From an uncultured Verrucomicrobiota bacterium (GTDB lineage Bacteria; Verrucomicrobiota; Verrucomicrobiia; Limisphaerales; AAA164-E04), in NCBI GenBank assembly GCA_913061285.1, contig CAJXVR010000037.1, positions 1 through 33,698 of the forward strand: a DNA stretch of 33,698 nucleotides, read 5' to 3'. The position numbers and the translations under genes are program-made. Below, one piece after another: positions 24,666 to 33,698 of this stretch; within the stretch, counting starts at the first letter, position 1, and each line of letters starts with the position of its first letter. The notes under the pieces are model-generated. The model made no database searches, was not told the DNA's origin, and was given only the letters and a program-made list of their open reading frames with translations.

Positions 24666-24688
24666 CCAATCGGCCCACAAGGAAGCCT

Positions 24689-24880
24689 TCACACCCCGTT
24701 GGAAGCCATCTCGAGGGAGGGAATTCGCAGATCCCAACCGTCCTCGGCACACTCACGGCAAACAGCGAGCGAGTCTTGGAACCGACCGCAGATGGGACAG
24801 GTTCCCTTCCAGATCCGATTCTTGTCCGCGGGTTCGCTATTTGATTCTAAGGACAACAGTTGGAATAGGTTACCTTTCAT
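24689..24880 (-). CDS. Possible small zinc-ribbon protein
   Basis: 63-residue ORF on the strand opposite both neighbours, filling most of the 351-base gap between the activator and the second pseudopilin. It contains two C-x2-C knuckles (CPICG and CREC) 11 residues apart, the plan of a four-cysteine zinc ribbon, within 'WKGTCPICGRF' and 'AVCRECAEDGWDLRIP'. ATG 24880 has only a distant GGGAA upstream. Apart from the Cys pairs no family was recognised. The paired cysteines are unlikely to arise by chance in a non-coding frame, but the gene is short. The remaining bases of this gap show nothing I can support. Confidence 0.45.
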   Translation of the reverse strand: MKGNLFQLLSLESNSEPADKNRIWKGTCPICGRFQDSLAVCRECAEDGWDLRIPSLEMASNGV

Positions 24881-25016
24881 CGCGATCTAGATTCCCAACA
24901 AATACCGACGATTCATCGTCAAGCGGGAAACAGATGAGTGACATTCTCTAGAATCGATCCATTGCCAACACCCTCGTCCTAGCTCAGACTAGACCGTTCA
25001 TTCACCCGAAATCGGC

Positions 25017-25859
25017 ATGAAATTAAAGACGATGAATCCCCGTGTTTTTCTTTCGACGAAGCAGCGCGCCTTTACGCTCATCGAACTCTTGGTGGTGATC
25101 GCCATCATTGCCATTCTTGCAGGGATGCTGCTTCCGGCTCTCAGCAAAGCCAAAGGTAAGGCCCACGGCATTTTCTGCATGAACAATCAACGCCAGATGA
25201 CCCTGAGTTGGATGATGTATGCTGACGACAACGATGATCGGATTCCACCGAATCACATCAATGGACGAAATCGAAACGTCACCTGGGTGCAAGGATGGCT
25301 GGATAACGCCTCTCCTGTCTCAGATAACACCAATACCGTTTTCCTCATGGAGAGCCATCTCTGGCCATACCTCAACTCTATTAAATCCTGGCGCTGTCCC
25401 GCAGATAAGAGCCTTTCCAAACACGGAGGAAAACAGATTCCGCGTGTCCGGAGTGTTTCTATGAACAACTGGCTCAACCCCAATCAGATATGGTCCGGCC
25501 AGACAGAATTCAAAGCCTACCGAAAAATCGCGGATATGACGCGCCCTTCACCCACCGGCATTTGGGTCGTTCTCGATGAGCGGGAAGACCGGATCAACAA
25601 TGGCTTCTTCGTAGTCGATATGCAGGGATTTAGCCCCCAAAACCCCCGCCATTACGAAATGGTGGACATGCCGGCAAGTTATCACAATGGAGCGGCTGGG
25701 GTTGCCTTTGCTGATGGACATTCCGAAATTCACAAATGGAGGGATTCCCGAACAACGCCCCCAGTGAGAAAAGGGCGTAATCTTCCTCTTACCGCAGGAT
25801 CAAGAGACAATGTGGACGTCGCCTGGCTTCAACAGCGTAGCACAGGACTTGTCCGTTAG
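25017..25859 (+). CDS. Prepilin-type N-terminal domain protein (PVC pseudopilin) 2
   Basis: 280 residues with the prepilin leader and helix ([23 protein letters not shown], Glu +5 kept, no glycine before Phe but Ala, as in the first pseudopilin) and the C-terminal '[20 protein letters not shown]', almost identical to the 22177 protein, so the two are paralogs. The first 18 residues form a longer than usual basic leader ([17 protein letters not shown]). An alternative start at ATG 25032 (MNPRV) would shorten it. Probably processed by a prepilin peptidase and displayed as a pilin-like particle. First gene of a + strand trio with a TIM-barrel protein and a sulfatase, an arrangement implying co-expression with sulfated polysaccharide use. 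Confidence 0.92.
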   Translation: MKLKTMNPRVFLSTKQRAFTLIELLVVIAIIAILAGMLLPALSKAKGKAHGIFCMNNQRQMTLSWMMYADDNDDRIPPNHINGRNRNVTWVQGWLDNASPVSDNTNTVFLMESHLWPYLNSIKSWRCPADKSLSKHGGKQIPRVRSVSMNNWLNPNQIWSGQTEFKAYRKIADMTRPSPTGIWVVLDEREDRINNGFFVVDMQGFSPQNPRHYEMVDMPASYHNGAAGVAFADGHSEIHKWRDSRTTPPVRKGRNLPLTAGSRDNVDVAWLQQRSTGLVR

Positions 25860-25944
25860 CAGCACTGCAGCGCTGAAGAGAGAACCGATTTTTTTCACCC
25901 CGCGCTTGGCCCAAGCAGGCAGACCCCCTAGGCTCGCCCAGCCA

Positions 25945-26808
25945 ATGACGGACTCATCAAAGTATCTGCCAAAACGTGAAATCGGATGTTCGGAACATGG
26001 TCTTCGTGCCCTTTCGCTTCGCGAACGATTCGAGCTCCTCAAAAACCTAGGGATTGAAGCACTCGAACTTCGACTGGGAAAAGAACTGTCGGAGGATGCC
26101 GCCAAGCTTGCGAACGAAGAACAGCTCGCCGCGCTACGCAGCCTCCGCGACCAATTCAAAATCAGTACCCCCTTTTGCTCCGTCGAGTGCGATCTCACTT
26201 CAATCAACTCGGCCGATTCGAATCAAAATCTGCCCCAAGCCATTGAACACTTTCGGACCGCAGCAAGCATTGGAGCGAGGACAATAAATCTCACCGTCAC
26301 ACAGGTTCCTACGATCGAAGTGACTGAATCGATTTGGGAGCGTTTCGTTGAGTCCCTTTGCCAACTCGGTGAAGAAGCGAGTCAGCTAGGCCTCAGTATC
26401 GCCCTTAAAACCAACGGACACATCGAAGAAGAAACTCAGTCCGGTCTTTTTATTGTCGAAACGCTGATGACAAATCGAAGCACATTGACTCGACTGATGC
26501 CGACACTCCCGAGCAACGTTGGATTCGGATACAGTCCAGGAATGTTCAAGGCGGTCAATCCCAGCGACCTGCGATTCGGAATCGATATCATCGAAGAACG
26601 AACTGAAACCTGTTTTCTCCAAGACTGGAGACAGCAGAATCGCAGTCTCACAGGCGCGGTGATTGGCGCCGATGATCTCGACTATCGCTCTCTCTTGCGA
26701 CGGCTTCCAACCAATACCCCTTGCCTTATTTCGCTCCCGTCAATCAAGTCGGCCAAAGTAGAAATCGAAACGAGCATGGCCTATCTCAATAGAATTCTCG
26801 CCCCATGA
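25945..26808 (+). CDS. Sugar-phosphate-isomerase/epimerase-like TIM-barrel protein
   Basis: With ATG 25945 (287 aa) the protein begins just before the first barrel strand; the track start at 25810 lies inside the pseudopilin gene. 'GLRALSLRERFELLKNLGIEALELRLG' is the typical first strand-helix unit of AP-endonuclease-2/xylose-isomerase-like (IolE/IolI-type) barrels, and the helix-strand alternation continues (SIGARTINLTVTQ, QLGLSIALKTNGH). The positions that usually bind the metal are poorly kept: the 'YDPGH' type site reads 'GYSPGMFKAVNPSD', with neither Asp nor His at the expected place. So it may be inactive or have a different site. Its TGA overlaps the sulfatase ATG (ATGA), so the two are translationally coupled. 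Substrate unknown; a desulfated sugar is a reasonable guess. Confidence 0.6.
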   Translation: MTDSSKYLPKREIGCSEHGLRALSLRERFELLKNLGIEALELRLGKELSEDAAKLANEEQLAALRSLRDQFKISTPFCSVECDLTSINSADSNQNLPQAIEHFRTAASIGARTINLTVTQVPTIEVTESIWERFVESLCQLGEEASQLGLSIALKTNGHIEEETQSGLFIVETLMTNRSTLTRLMPTLPSNVGFGYSPGMFKAVNPSDLRFGIDIIEERTETCFLQDWRQQNRSLTGAVIGADDLDYRSLLRRLPTNTPCLISLPSIKSAKVEIETSMAYLNRILAP

Positions 26809-28430
26809 AGAAGCCCGCAACGAGAAAGGCAAGGTTCTGGCGAGGACAAGAGCCCTGGCCTGTCTCTCTACTACACAGGTTCCTTGCAGTCATCTCGCTT
26901 AGCCTTGGGATTGCGACCAATATTGCCCTTAGCGCTCCTGCGGAAGCGCCCGCCAACATCGCACCACCTCAGTTCACATCCATTTCCGTCAATGCTGAGT
27001 CCTCCGGGATCGAACTCAAGTGGATCTCAGCAAACGGCTCACGCTACAATCTAGAATCCTCCTCTGATCTAATCTCGTGGTCACGCGGAACAACGGTCAC
27101 AGGGGGGACCCATTTCATTGACACCACCGAAGAGTTCTTCGAACAGCGATTCTTTCGTCTCACTCTAACCAGCACCCCAAAGCTACATAATATTCTCCTT
27201 ATCATCGTGGATGATTGGGGCATCGATTCTAGTCCGATCGACAACCCTACAGGGTCCAACCTGCCCCTAATGCCGAATCTCGAATCACTGGCCGAAACCG
27301 GAATCCGGTTTCAAAATGCCTACGCCCTCGCCAAGTGTTCACCAACTCGGGCGAGCATCATGACAGGGCGGTATCCCTTCAGACACGGCATTGGTAGTCC
27401 CGCTGGAGCAGTGCTCCCGGTCTCGGAACTCACGCTTCCCGAGGCCCTAAGCGACTGTAGCGCCTATGCACTGGGCAGCTTTGGAAAATGGCATCTCGGA
27501 GGGGGCAATTCAGGACCAAGAAACAATGGAGGATGGCCGACCTTCGCTGGAGGCCTCGGTTCGGGAGTCGCAGATTACTACAATTGGCAAAAGACAATTC
27601 TTACTGACAACGAACCGCCCCAAACGTTGGCCACGACGAGCTACACTACGACCGACACCACAAACGATGCGATTAAATGGATTGCGGACCAGGAAGACCA
27701 GCCTTGGTTCTGTTGGCTTGCCTACAACGCAGCTCACTCACCCTTTCACGCCCCACCGATCACGGTAGCCGGACAGACTAATCCAAACCCCACTGCGCGC
27801 AATAATCGTGATCGATTTGAAACCATGCTCTGGGCAATGGATGCCGAAATCGGGCGTCTCATCGATACCATTGACCGCACCAATACCAATATCATTCTCC
27901 TCGGCGACAATGGCACTCCCGCAGGGGTGATCCAACCCCCCTTCGATCGCACACACTCAAAGGGAACTCTCTACGAAGGCGGCACACATGTCCCCATGAT
28001 TGTTACCGGGCCCATCGTTTCTACCCCCGGTAGCGTCAATGAACAACTGGTCCATTGTGTCGATGTCTTCCCGACGATTTTAGAATTGGCCGGAGGCGAT
28101 CCCAAAAGCCTTACCACAACTCTCGATGGCATCAGCCTCATTCCGAACCTTCAAGATCAGGGCCAAAGCAATCGAGCAATCGTCTGCGAAGCCTTTGGGC
28201 GCACCGAAAGCAGCCCCGGTAGAGCAATCAGAAACGGTGACTACAAACTGATTATCTTCGACGATCCGAGCCGCTCGACGGACACGGCTGCGCTAGAGCT
28301 CTACTATCTTCCTAGCGACCCCAACGAGTCAAACAACCTCCTGTCGAGAGAGCTCACGGACGTTCAGCGAATTGCCTACGACCAGCTCCTCGAGATCAAC
28401 CTAGAACTTGGGGGCAATTTCAACCAATAA
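26805..28430 (+). CDS. Secreted sulfatase with N-terminal Ig-like module (CSPTR)
   Basis: 541 residues. The leader (MKKPATRKARFW...) is long and basic before a hydrophobic stretch (LAVISLSLGIATNIALSA), giving a signal peptide ending around residue 45. Residues about 53-122 form a beta-sandwich module typical of Verrucomicrobiota exported proteins ('YNLESSSDLISWSRGT' ... 'QRFFRLTL', the Y-x-V/L-E-x-S-x-D-L-x-x-W pattern). The catalytic domain follows: Asp136-Asp137 (IVDDWG), Cys178 in CSPTRASIMTG, GKWHLG, 'LLGDNGTPAG', and 'YEGGTHVPMIVTGP'. Residue 3 of the motif is proline and residue 4 threonine, consistent with C-x-P-x-R. Starts within the ATGA overlap of the TIM-barrel gene. The N-terminal module probably mediates anchoring or carbohydrate binding outside the cell. 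Confidence 0.9.
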   Translation: MKKPATRKARFWRGQEPWPVSLLHRFLAVISLSLGIATNIALSAPAEAPANIAPPQFTSISVNAESSGIELKWISANGSRYNLESSSDLISWSRGTTVTGGTHFIDTTEEFFEQRFFRLTLTSTPKLHNILLIIVDDWGIDSSPIDNPTGSNLPLMPNLESLAETGIRFQNAYALAKCSPTRASIMTGRYPFRHGIGSPAGAVLPVSELTLPEALSDCSAYALGSFGKWHLGGGNSGPRNNGGWPTFAGGLGSGVADYYNWQKTILTDNEPPQTLATTSYTTTDTTNDAIKWIADQEDQPWFCWLAYNAAHSPFHAPPITVAGQTNPNPTARNNRDRFETMLWAMDAEIGRLIDTIDRTNTNIILLGDNGTPAGVIQPPFDRTHSKGTLYEGGTHVPMIVTGPIVSTPGSVNEQLVHCVDVFPTILELAGGDPKSLTTTLDGISLIPNLQDQGQSNRAIVCEAFGRTESSPGRAIRNGDYKLIIFDDPSRSTDTAALELYYLPSDPNESNNLLSRELTDVQRIAYDQLLEINLELGGNFNQ

Positions 28431-28460
28431 AGAGCCTCGGCGTCATAAACGGCATCCTGG

Positions 28461-29573
28461 CTAAGGCGTGGGTCTTACCACAATAACACGGTGGTTCTCA
28501 CTATCGCCAACATAGACACTCCCATCCTGATCAACATAGATGCCGTGAGGACGGTTCGACTCGCAATGGAGCGGATCGACGGAAAAGGCAGCCCCTCGTT
28601 TTCCTGTCCCCAAGAACAATTCGATTGTCCCTGTCGACCGGTCAAGATAGCGAACAGAATGACTTTCCGTATCGGCGAAATAAACATCACCGTTAGGCGC
28701 GATCGCAATCCCCTTTGGGCCTGATAAGGTTGCTTCCTTAGCCGGTCCACCATTCCCTGAAAAACCCTTCTTTCCAGTTCCGGCTTCGTGATGAAAGAGC
28801 TGACGATCTAGATCGAGACGAAAGATCGCATTTCCTTCGCGCAGGGCCAACCAAAGGTTACCCGCTGAATCGAAATCCGAAGCCCTCGGTCCATTGACCG
28901 AGCAACCGACAAATGATGCCCCATCGGGGGTTGCGCGCTTTCGCCCGTCTCCAACGAGTGTATGAATCAATCCGGTTGCAACATCGATTCTTCGCACACG
29001 ATGATTGCCGATGTCACAAATATAGAGTCCCTTTCCATCCGGACTGAATTGGATACTGTGGGGACGATTTAGCATCGCTGAAGAAGCGGCACTACCGTCA
29101 CCCGAAAAGCCAGATTCCCCAGTGCCAGCGATTGTCGCAATACGATTACTTATCGCATCGACCCGCCGAATCAGATGGTTCGGCATCTCCACAAAGAACA
29201 AATTCCCTTCCCCATCAAAGCGGATCTCATAAGGTTGATTGAGTCGAGCTGCCGTCCCCAATCCACCATCACCAGAATACCCTTGTTCACCCGTCCCCAC
29301 CACCGTGGAAATCAGCCCCGCGGAATCAATCCGACGAATAACATGATTATCGATATCACAAACATAGAAAGCATCATCGGGGCCTCTAACGAGTCCATAA
29401 GGATTATTGAGTCGGGCACGGGTCGCCGCCTCCCCATCCCCAGAATAGCCCTTCTCGCCGGTTCCGGCAAAGATCGACGCACGCCAAGACTCGGCCGCTT
29501 GAGAAACGAAAGACTGCAAGCCACTGAGAAAGACAAAGACCGCAAAGAGAGCTGAAGAATAAGTCCGTTTCAT
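28461..29573 (-). CDS. Exported NHL-repeat beta-propeller protein
   Basis: 370 residues with a signal peptide (MKRTYSSALFAVFVFLSGLQSF, cleavage near AAE) and then about six repeats of the form AGTGExGYSGDGxxAxxAxLNxPxG followed by xxVCDxxNHxIRRID. The repeats begin near residues 32, 88, 144, 200 (diverged, GDGRKRATPD), 265 and 320. NHL propellers of this spacing bind proteins or sugars, or act as scaffolds; some are enzymes, but no catalytic signature is visible. Ends 30 bases from the convergent sulfatase. Last gene of a - strand run after a pseudopilin, a dehydrogenase-like propeller and a triheme protein. Confidence 0.9.
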   Translation of the reverse strand: MKRTYSSALFAVFVFLSGLQSFVSQAAESWRASIFAGTGEKGYSGDGEAATRARLNNPYGLVRGPDDAFYVCDIDNHVIRRIDSAGLISTVVGTGEQGYSGDGGLGTAARLNQPYEIRFDGEGNLFFVEMPNHLIRRVDAISNRIATIAGTGESGFSGDGSAASSAMLNRPHSIQFSPDGKGLYICDIGNHRVRRIDVATGLIHTLVGDGRKRATPDGASFVGCSVNGPRASDFDSAGNLWLALREGNAIFRLDLDRQLFHHEAGTGKKGFSGNGGPAKEATLSGPKGIAIAPNGDVYFADTESHSVRYLDRSTGTIELFLGTGKRGAAFSVDPLHCESNRPHGIYVDQDGSVYVGDSENHRVIVVRPTP

Positions 29574-29650
29574 AAATAATGAGAATAAGAACCCTCGACT
29601 AAGACATTCACCGTCTTACGAACCCATGAAAGATCCATACTACCCGTCAT

Positions 29651-30418
29651 TTAATAATAGCTATGCCAATTACCAGAGTAACGCCACCTTAGTTTTGCGC
29701 GGGGCCGTGTTTCGACGTGACCGTCACCAAAGAGTAAATTCACCGAATCTACCCTGCCCTGATAGGGATGGCCGTCCCCCGCATCCTCAATATTCGGCGC
29801 TCCGTCGGCGGCGGCGTTCTGACACCGGTCCGTCAATATTGGTTGTGATGAAACACGATAATCATCCTGCCTCAACGGCCATCCCCGTTCGTCGAGATGT
29901 TTATTCGCTCCCCTCACCCCTTCTGGAGCCGGGAACCAGTTATTCCCGCCCGCCGCGCGCGGCACCCACCAGCTATGGAAGAAGATGGCAAAGTTACCAA
30001 AACTTCGGCGATGGAAATCATTGAGATCCGAGACCGTTTGAATACTGTGTCCGTCTCCGTTGTTCTCCTTGAACCACTCGTTAGCAGCACGAAAATTGGC
30101 GGGCCGTGTCGGGCAGAACCACATTGGCACGGTCAAGCCATAGGGCTCAAGGAGCAGAGGAAAATCGACCCCAACATCCCAAGGATTGAGTCCTGTATTT
30201 GGCATCTCCGCAGAAGGAAACCGCCCCTGAGCATCGTCCCCAGCATACATCACCACCGCCAAGGCCCACTGCCGATAGTTGGATGTGCAGTTGGATACCT
30301 TTGCCTTAAACTTTGCCTTTCCGAGCGCGGGCAGCAGCATACCGGCAAGAATCGCAATGATAGCAATCACGACGAGCAGCTCGATCAAAGTAAACCCGGA
30401 ATGGCGAACGCTTCTCAT
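29651..30418 (-). CDS. Prepilin-type N-terminal domain protein (PVC pseudopilin) 3
   Basis: 255 residues with a short leader and prepilin site ([23 protein letters not shown]; here the classical Gly precedes Phe, and Glu +5 is kept). The globular part differs from the other two: after the helix comes '[20 protein letters not shown]', the family block shared with them, and near the end '[18 protein letters not shown]', carrying DGH, but the YHN...EIHKW pattern is lost. It is thus a more distant member. ATG 30418 lies 37 bases downstream of the dehydrogenase-like propeller gene, so it is likely in the same transcript. Function is inferred only from the prepilin signal; the secretion/pilus motor is not in the window. 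Confidence 0.9.
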   Translation of the reverse strand: MRSVRHSGFTLIELLVVIAIIAILAGMLLPALGKAKFKAKVSNCTSNYRQWALAVVMYAGDDAQGRFPSAEMPNTGLNPWDVGVDFPLLLEPYGLTVPMWFCPTRPANFRAANEWFKENNGDGHSIQTVSDLNDFHRRSFGNFAIFFHSWWVPRAAGGNNWFPAPEGVRGANKHLDERGWPLRQDDYRVSSQPILTDRCQNAAADGAPNIEDAGDGHPYQGRVDSVNLLFGDGHVETRPRAKLRWRYSGNWHSYY

Positions 30419-30455
30419 AACGAAACAATTCCTCCCGGACTTACTTCCAAGAAAA

Positions 30456-31988
30456 CTAGAGAACGCCCCGGGGAATGTAGTTCAAGGTATAGTAGGCTGT
30501 AGCATGGAGCAAGGGGTTTCCTGAAAGCGACCGAAGCCCGGGCAGCTTTAACTCGTGCACGTGCCCGATCTGCAGACTATCAAGATACAACCGCGCTCTC
30601 AATCCATCCTCGGAAACGACAACCTTCTCGATCTTAGGTTTCGTTTGATCCACTTCAGGACTGCCGTAACTACTTTGATAAATGTAGGTATACGTTTCGA
30701 TCTTGTAGCTGTCCAAAGATACGGCAGATCGCCGATCCACGGGTTCTGTAAAGACCAACTCAAAGCCATCTTCTTGAGCCCTCATTTCTTTCACTTCAAA
30801 GGGAGTTTTCCCAGTCCATACCGCGCGCTGAAGTGCAAAGGGCTTTCCTCCCCGAGCGCCCCAACCTCGATCGGTTCCACCAACAAAAAGTGATCCGTCG
30901 TCAGCAAATTCTAAGCTAAGATTTCCGGAATCAAACCCACTCATGAAGGGAAACAAGGCTCCCTGGTAACGCCCGTTTACCTTCTCTAAGAAAACTCGCA
31001 TCACCGTACTATGCGTTTGATCTCCAACATAAAGCTGATTTTCGAAAGGCCCGAACTTGCCTCCACTCAGATCACAGGCGATGCCGCTCGCCGATTGCCC
31101 CATTTTTCCATAAGGGAAATAGATCGCCGTGGGAACGAGTTCAGGAATCTTCGCCGCCTCAATGTGCATCCGACTTCCGCTGATCGGATCATCCGGCCGC
31201 GGCCCTAAGGCGTCCGTCAAGGAATACCACTTATTTCCCGTGGGGTTTCCCATGAACCCACCCGGCTCAAGATACTTCAAACCCGAGGTTCCATTCCAAA
31301 CACCTTGGTTATCGGTATAGAACATATCGCCATCGGCATTCATTCCGATGCCACCGGGGGAACGAATCCCACTGCAGGTTGGCACCATGGTTCCATCAGG
31401 CTTAATACGGAGGCACCAGCCTCGATACTCGGTCTCACTGGTAAAAGAACCCGTCAAACAATGCACCACCCAGAGATCCCCATTACGGTCAAATTTGGAA
31501 CCAAAGGCATACTCGTGGTAGTCCCCGGTGATTCCCCAATCGTCATTAACCGTCTCGAAGACATCCGCACGTCCGTCGCCGTCCTCATCCTTCATTCGGG
31601 TCACCTCACATCGTTGAGTGCAATACAGCCATCCATCACGATAGGCCAATCCCAATACCTCATGTAAGCCAGATGCAAAGGGTTTGAAACGAACCTCTTC
31701 AGCTGGATCTCCAAACCCGCCTTCGACAACGTAGATATCTCCTAGACGGGTCGAAACGGCGATTTTCTGATCCTCAAGAATCTGAATAGCGCCCGCTTCC
31801 AAGACAATTCCTTCCGGAATGGAAAGCGTCAAAATACGATAGTAGTCTGACTCGGTCGCCTCAGCGCCTCCCACCGAGACAGACCAAGACAGCCCCGCCA
31901 ACACCGTAAGCAGCCATGAACCAAATCCGCACCGCCCCACTCTCTCAACACTCTGTTTCATCATCGTCATTCGTGTTTTGAAATTCAT
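30456..31988 (-). CDS. Exported PVC-type beta-propeller dehydrogenase-like protein
   Basis: 510 residues, with a signal peptide (core [18 protein letters not shown], after a basic leader; cleavage near GGAEA). The body resembles the propeller of soluble PQQ-dependent glucose/sorbosone dehydrogenases as found in PVC 'membrane-bound dehydrogenase' proteins: '[37 protein letters not shown]' blade pattern, '[14 protein letters not shown]' and '[17 protein letters not shown]'. Calcium-site-like '[14 protein letters not shown]' (D-x-D-x-D type loop) follows the second blade. A C-terminal beta-rich domain (about 400-510) is added. Its ATG 31988 is only 2 bases beyond the stop of the triheme gene, so the two are co-transcribed and may pass electrons from a sugar substrate to haem. 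No substrate can be named. Confidence 0.82.
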   Translation of the reverse strand: MNFKTRMTMMKQSVERVGRCGFGSWLLTVLAGLSWSVSVGGAEATESDYYRILTLSIPEGIVLEAGAIQILEDQKIAVSTRLGDIYVVEGGFGDPAEEVRFKPFASGLHEVLGLAYRDGWLYCTQRCEVTRMKDEDGDGRADVFETVNDDWGITGDYHEYAFGSKFDRNGDLWVVHCLTGSFTSETEYRGWCLRIKPDGTMVPTCSGIRSPGGIGMNADGDMFYTDNQGVWNGTSGLKYLEPGGFMGNPTGNKWYSLTDALGPRPDDPISGSRMHIEAAKIPELVPTAIYFPYGKMGQSASGIACDLSGGKFGPFENQLYVGDQTHSTVMRVFLEKVNGRYQGALFPFMSGFDSGNLSLEFADDGSLFVGGTDRGWGARGGKPFALQRAVWTGKTPFEVKEMRAQEDGFELVFTEPVDRRSAVSLDSYKIETYTYIYQSSYGSPEVDQTKPKIEKVVVSEDGLRARLYLDSLQIGHVHELKLPGLRSLSGNPLLHATAYYTLNYIPRGVL

Positions 31989-31990
31989 TC

Positions 31991-33698
31991 TTACCAGACT
32001 ATGTCGACATCGATGCGACCCTCACCGTTCACGAACTCGACCGGAACGAGCAGCTCACTTCCCGTCTCTTTCTCTCGTATGATCGGCTTCATTTTGCCTG
32101 GTAAGTCGATCGAAAGCTGGAGTTTCCCATCAACCGTGAAAGCCCCATTATTCTTACGGCTGATCCGATCCCCGACAGCGAGTCGCATCCAAACGTCCAC
32201 GACCCGTGCTTTGGAACGAAACCGCAGTTGCCGATGAAACGTCGCGTCCAGCTCCGTATCAACGGCAACGGAATAATCTTCAACCTCAATGTTTCGGAAC
32301 GAATAGAGAAACGTTGGCCGCCGTTTTTCATCCAACCGATATCCTCTAAATTGGTATCCTCCCGCTTTCCCGACCGCCTCAGGCCACTTGATATCGCGGT
32401 CTGGAAGAATCGCGAGCGGAGGCCCCTCGGGCAACATGAGCTTATTGTGACCAAGAGGCGGTTCAAATCCTTGACCACGCCCAGAGCTATGACGGGCCGC
32501 ATCAATAAAGGGTCCATGCCAAATCATGGCCACTCGCATGGTCGAGGCATCGAAGGAGAGATTGCCTTTTTCTGGGTAACCTACCCCAATGGATCGAGGC
32601 CCTGAACCGGCGATAAAGTTTCGATAGATAACAGCCTCGTCGGAGGCGACGATTTCCTTCGTTCCCTGTACAAGCCCGTCGGGCGGATTGGTCGCATCGG
32701 CGATCTCAAGAAATCCCCAAAGGGCTTGAATCTGTCGCTCGGTATCGCCTTCAAAGATTTCTTCGTTCACGCTCTTTCCCTCCGGAAAAAACGATGGCAT
32801 CCGTGTCCCCGGTCGAAGTGAGGCCGGGTGGATCAAATAATCTCGAAACCAACTTCGTTTCAATCGATGACTCATCTGGGTTAGATCGATGGCAGGAACC
32901 CCCAATGACGGATAAGGACCATAGGTATGGCAGGTGATACAAGCCATACCCTTGATCCCCAAGAGGCGGCGTCCGTATTTCGTATCCATCAATGACACCT
33001 CAGTCGTGGGATCGTCGGGACGAGGATCATCAACACGATTCAACAACTCCGGCAGATGCCCAACGTTTGCAACACCAAATTGAGGCATGCGGGTTGCCAT
33101 ATAGGGACGGACCGCCCCCCCCTCAAGCAATACCTTCTCAATCCATTCGGGGCGAAGTTTGGCACCAACCCCATTGAGATGCGGCGGCAATCGACCTTCA
33201 TCTCCCAGGTCTACTTCAGCGGTCGTTCCAAAGAAGGCCGATCCGGCAATCGACGGCCCACCGAATCCTTCCCGTTCGTGGCAGGCATAGCAATTGAGTT
33301 GATTCAAGGTCTGCGAGACTTTGACGCCATCGGAATGGGCGACGGCTAATCCTTGGGGGTCGTCCAAGACCTTTCTTATTGCAACACGCTCCGTTTCCCG
33401 GAGAAAGTAGCGGCTCGCCCGGCTCGATGGGACACTACTCAAACATCCTTCTCTTTTTGTGGAGGCAAGCGTCGCTAACGATGCCGCATACTCACTCGTC
33501 CCCTTAACTGAATCCCCAATATCGTGGCATTGGACACAGCCGTAGCTCACGAAATGGCGCCTTCCAATTCTAGCCTTCTCCAAATCGACAGCAAACCCTT
33601 CATCCCCCAAAGGCTTCATGAGTTGACCAAGATAAGAAAACCGTTCGGCAGGAATCAATTGCTTTGGAATCCCTGGCCCCTCAAACAAGGCCGTCAAT
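31991..33698 (-). CDS. Triheme cytochrome c-like protein, C-terminal part (5' truncated by window end)
   Basis: The ORF runs off the right edge; the TTG listed at 33697 is not a real start and no signal peptide is visible. The visible 569 codons contain three c-type haem sites: CVQCH, CYACH and CITCH, the last in a typical PVC cytochrome domain ('[24 protein letters not shown]'), with Met-containing '[11 protein letters not shown]' as a likely axial-ligand segment. After about residue 360 a beta-rich, haem-free domain follows. Proteins of this layout are common in PVC bacteria as exported electron carriers. The downstream propeller gene starts 2 bases after its stop, which supports a shared electron-transfer role. 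Confidence 0.88.
   Translation of the reverse strand, partial: LTALFEGPGIPKQLIPAERFSYLGQLMKPLGDEGFAVDLEKARIGRRHFVSYGCVQCHDIGDSVKGTSEYAASLATLASTKREGCLSSVPSSRASRYFLRETERVAIRKVLDDPQGLAVAHSDGVKVSQTLNQLNCYACHEREGFGGPSIAGSAFFGTTAEVDLGDEGRLPPHLNGVGAKLRPEWIEKVLLEGGAVRPYMATRMPQFGVANVGHLPELLNRVDDPRPDDPTTEVSLMDTKYGRRLLGIKGMACITCHTYGPYPSLGVPAIDLTQMSHRLKRSWFRDYLIHPASLRPGTRMPSFFPEGKSVNEEIFEGDTERQIQALWGFLEIADATNPPDGLVQGTKEIVASDEAVIYRNFIAGSGPRSIGVGYPEKGNLSFDASTMRVAMIWHGPFIDAARHSSGRGQGFEPPLGHNKLMLPEGPPLAILPDRDIKWPEAVGKAGGYQFRGYRLDEKRRPTFLYSFRNIEVEDYSVAVDTELDATFHRQLRFRSKARVVDVWMRLAVGDRISRKNNGAFTVDGKLQLSIDLPGKMKPIIREKETGSELLVPVEFVNGEGRIDVDIVW

Noticed and set aside
29897-30502. 201-codon + strand ORF
   Set aside because: Antisense to the third pseudopilin and propeller end; no family features.
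1-33698. CRISPR array, tRNA, rRNA, integrase or phage genes
   Set aside because: Scanned for spaced direct repeats, cloverleaf ends and recombinase motifs; none seen.

Overview
The window looks like a contig from a heterotrophic bacterium of the PVC group, most likely a marine-type Verrucomicrobiota (or Lentisphaerota) member. This is inferred from three orphan pseudopilins with the characteristic '[24 protein letters not shown]' type N-terminus, five formylglycine-type sulfatases in 34 kb, a verrucomicrobial-style Ig-like module on one sulfatase, and a multiheme cytochrome next to a PVC-type beta-propeller dehydrogenase. No rRNA, tRNA, CRISPR array, phage gene or insertion sequence was recognised. 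The first 50 bases are not genomic: they are an Illumina Nextera index primer plus mosaic end, so the left edge is an untrimmed read end.

Region 1 (51-7308, + strand): a 5'-truncated OxyR with both redox cysteines, then sulfatase, secreted glycerophosphodiester phosphodiesterase, sulfatase, sterol-desaturase-type membrane hydroxylase and a third sulfatase. This suggests attack on sulfated, possibly lipid- or sterol-linked, substrates outside the cytoplasm. Region 2 (7309-8849): an intergenic region with inverted repeats and an island of three very small membrane proteins.

Region 3 (8850-17906, - strand): reading in gene order, a cytoplasmic sulfatase without signal peptide, an Nramp-fold transporter, a class V aminotransferase, a Bax-inhibitor-1/YccA membrane protein, a NagA-like deacetylase, a mandelate-racemase-type sugar-acid dehydratase, and a second Nramp-fold transporter. 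Both transporters lack the Nramp metal motifs and instead carry a G-x-G-E-L motif in both discontinuous helices. The NagA-like protein has lost a metal-ligand glutamate. Together they look like an import and catabolic unit for a sulfated and/or acetylated small organic compound, rather than metal uptake.

Region 4 (18192-21992, + strand): a VOC protein, then a WecG/TagA-like glycosyltransferase fold fused to two STAS domains, a stand-alone STAS protein and a CsaB-like pyruvyltransferase fold. Both enzyme-like proteins have eroded catalytic motifs, so this may be a regulatory pseudoenzyme/STAS module derived from exopolysaccharide genes. It is the most unusual item in the window. A strong bidirectional terminator closes the region.

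Region 5 (22163-28430): a pseudopilin (-) diverges from a sigma-54 activator (+) with a degenerate receiver domain. The gap between them holds a possible sigma-54 promoter and nested inverted repeats. A possible small zinc-ribbon gene follows, then a pseudopilin, TIM-barrel and sulfatase run in which the last two genes overlap by ATGA. Region 6 (28461-33698, - strand): a triheme cytochrome c-like protein cut by the window end, a beta-propeller dehydrogenase-like protein, a third pseudopilin and an NHL-repeat propeller, all apparently exported. Start sites were reassigned from the ORF track where the track start was a TTG/GTG inside the upstream gene.
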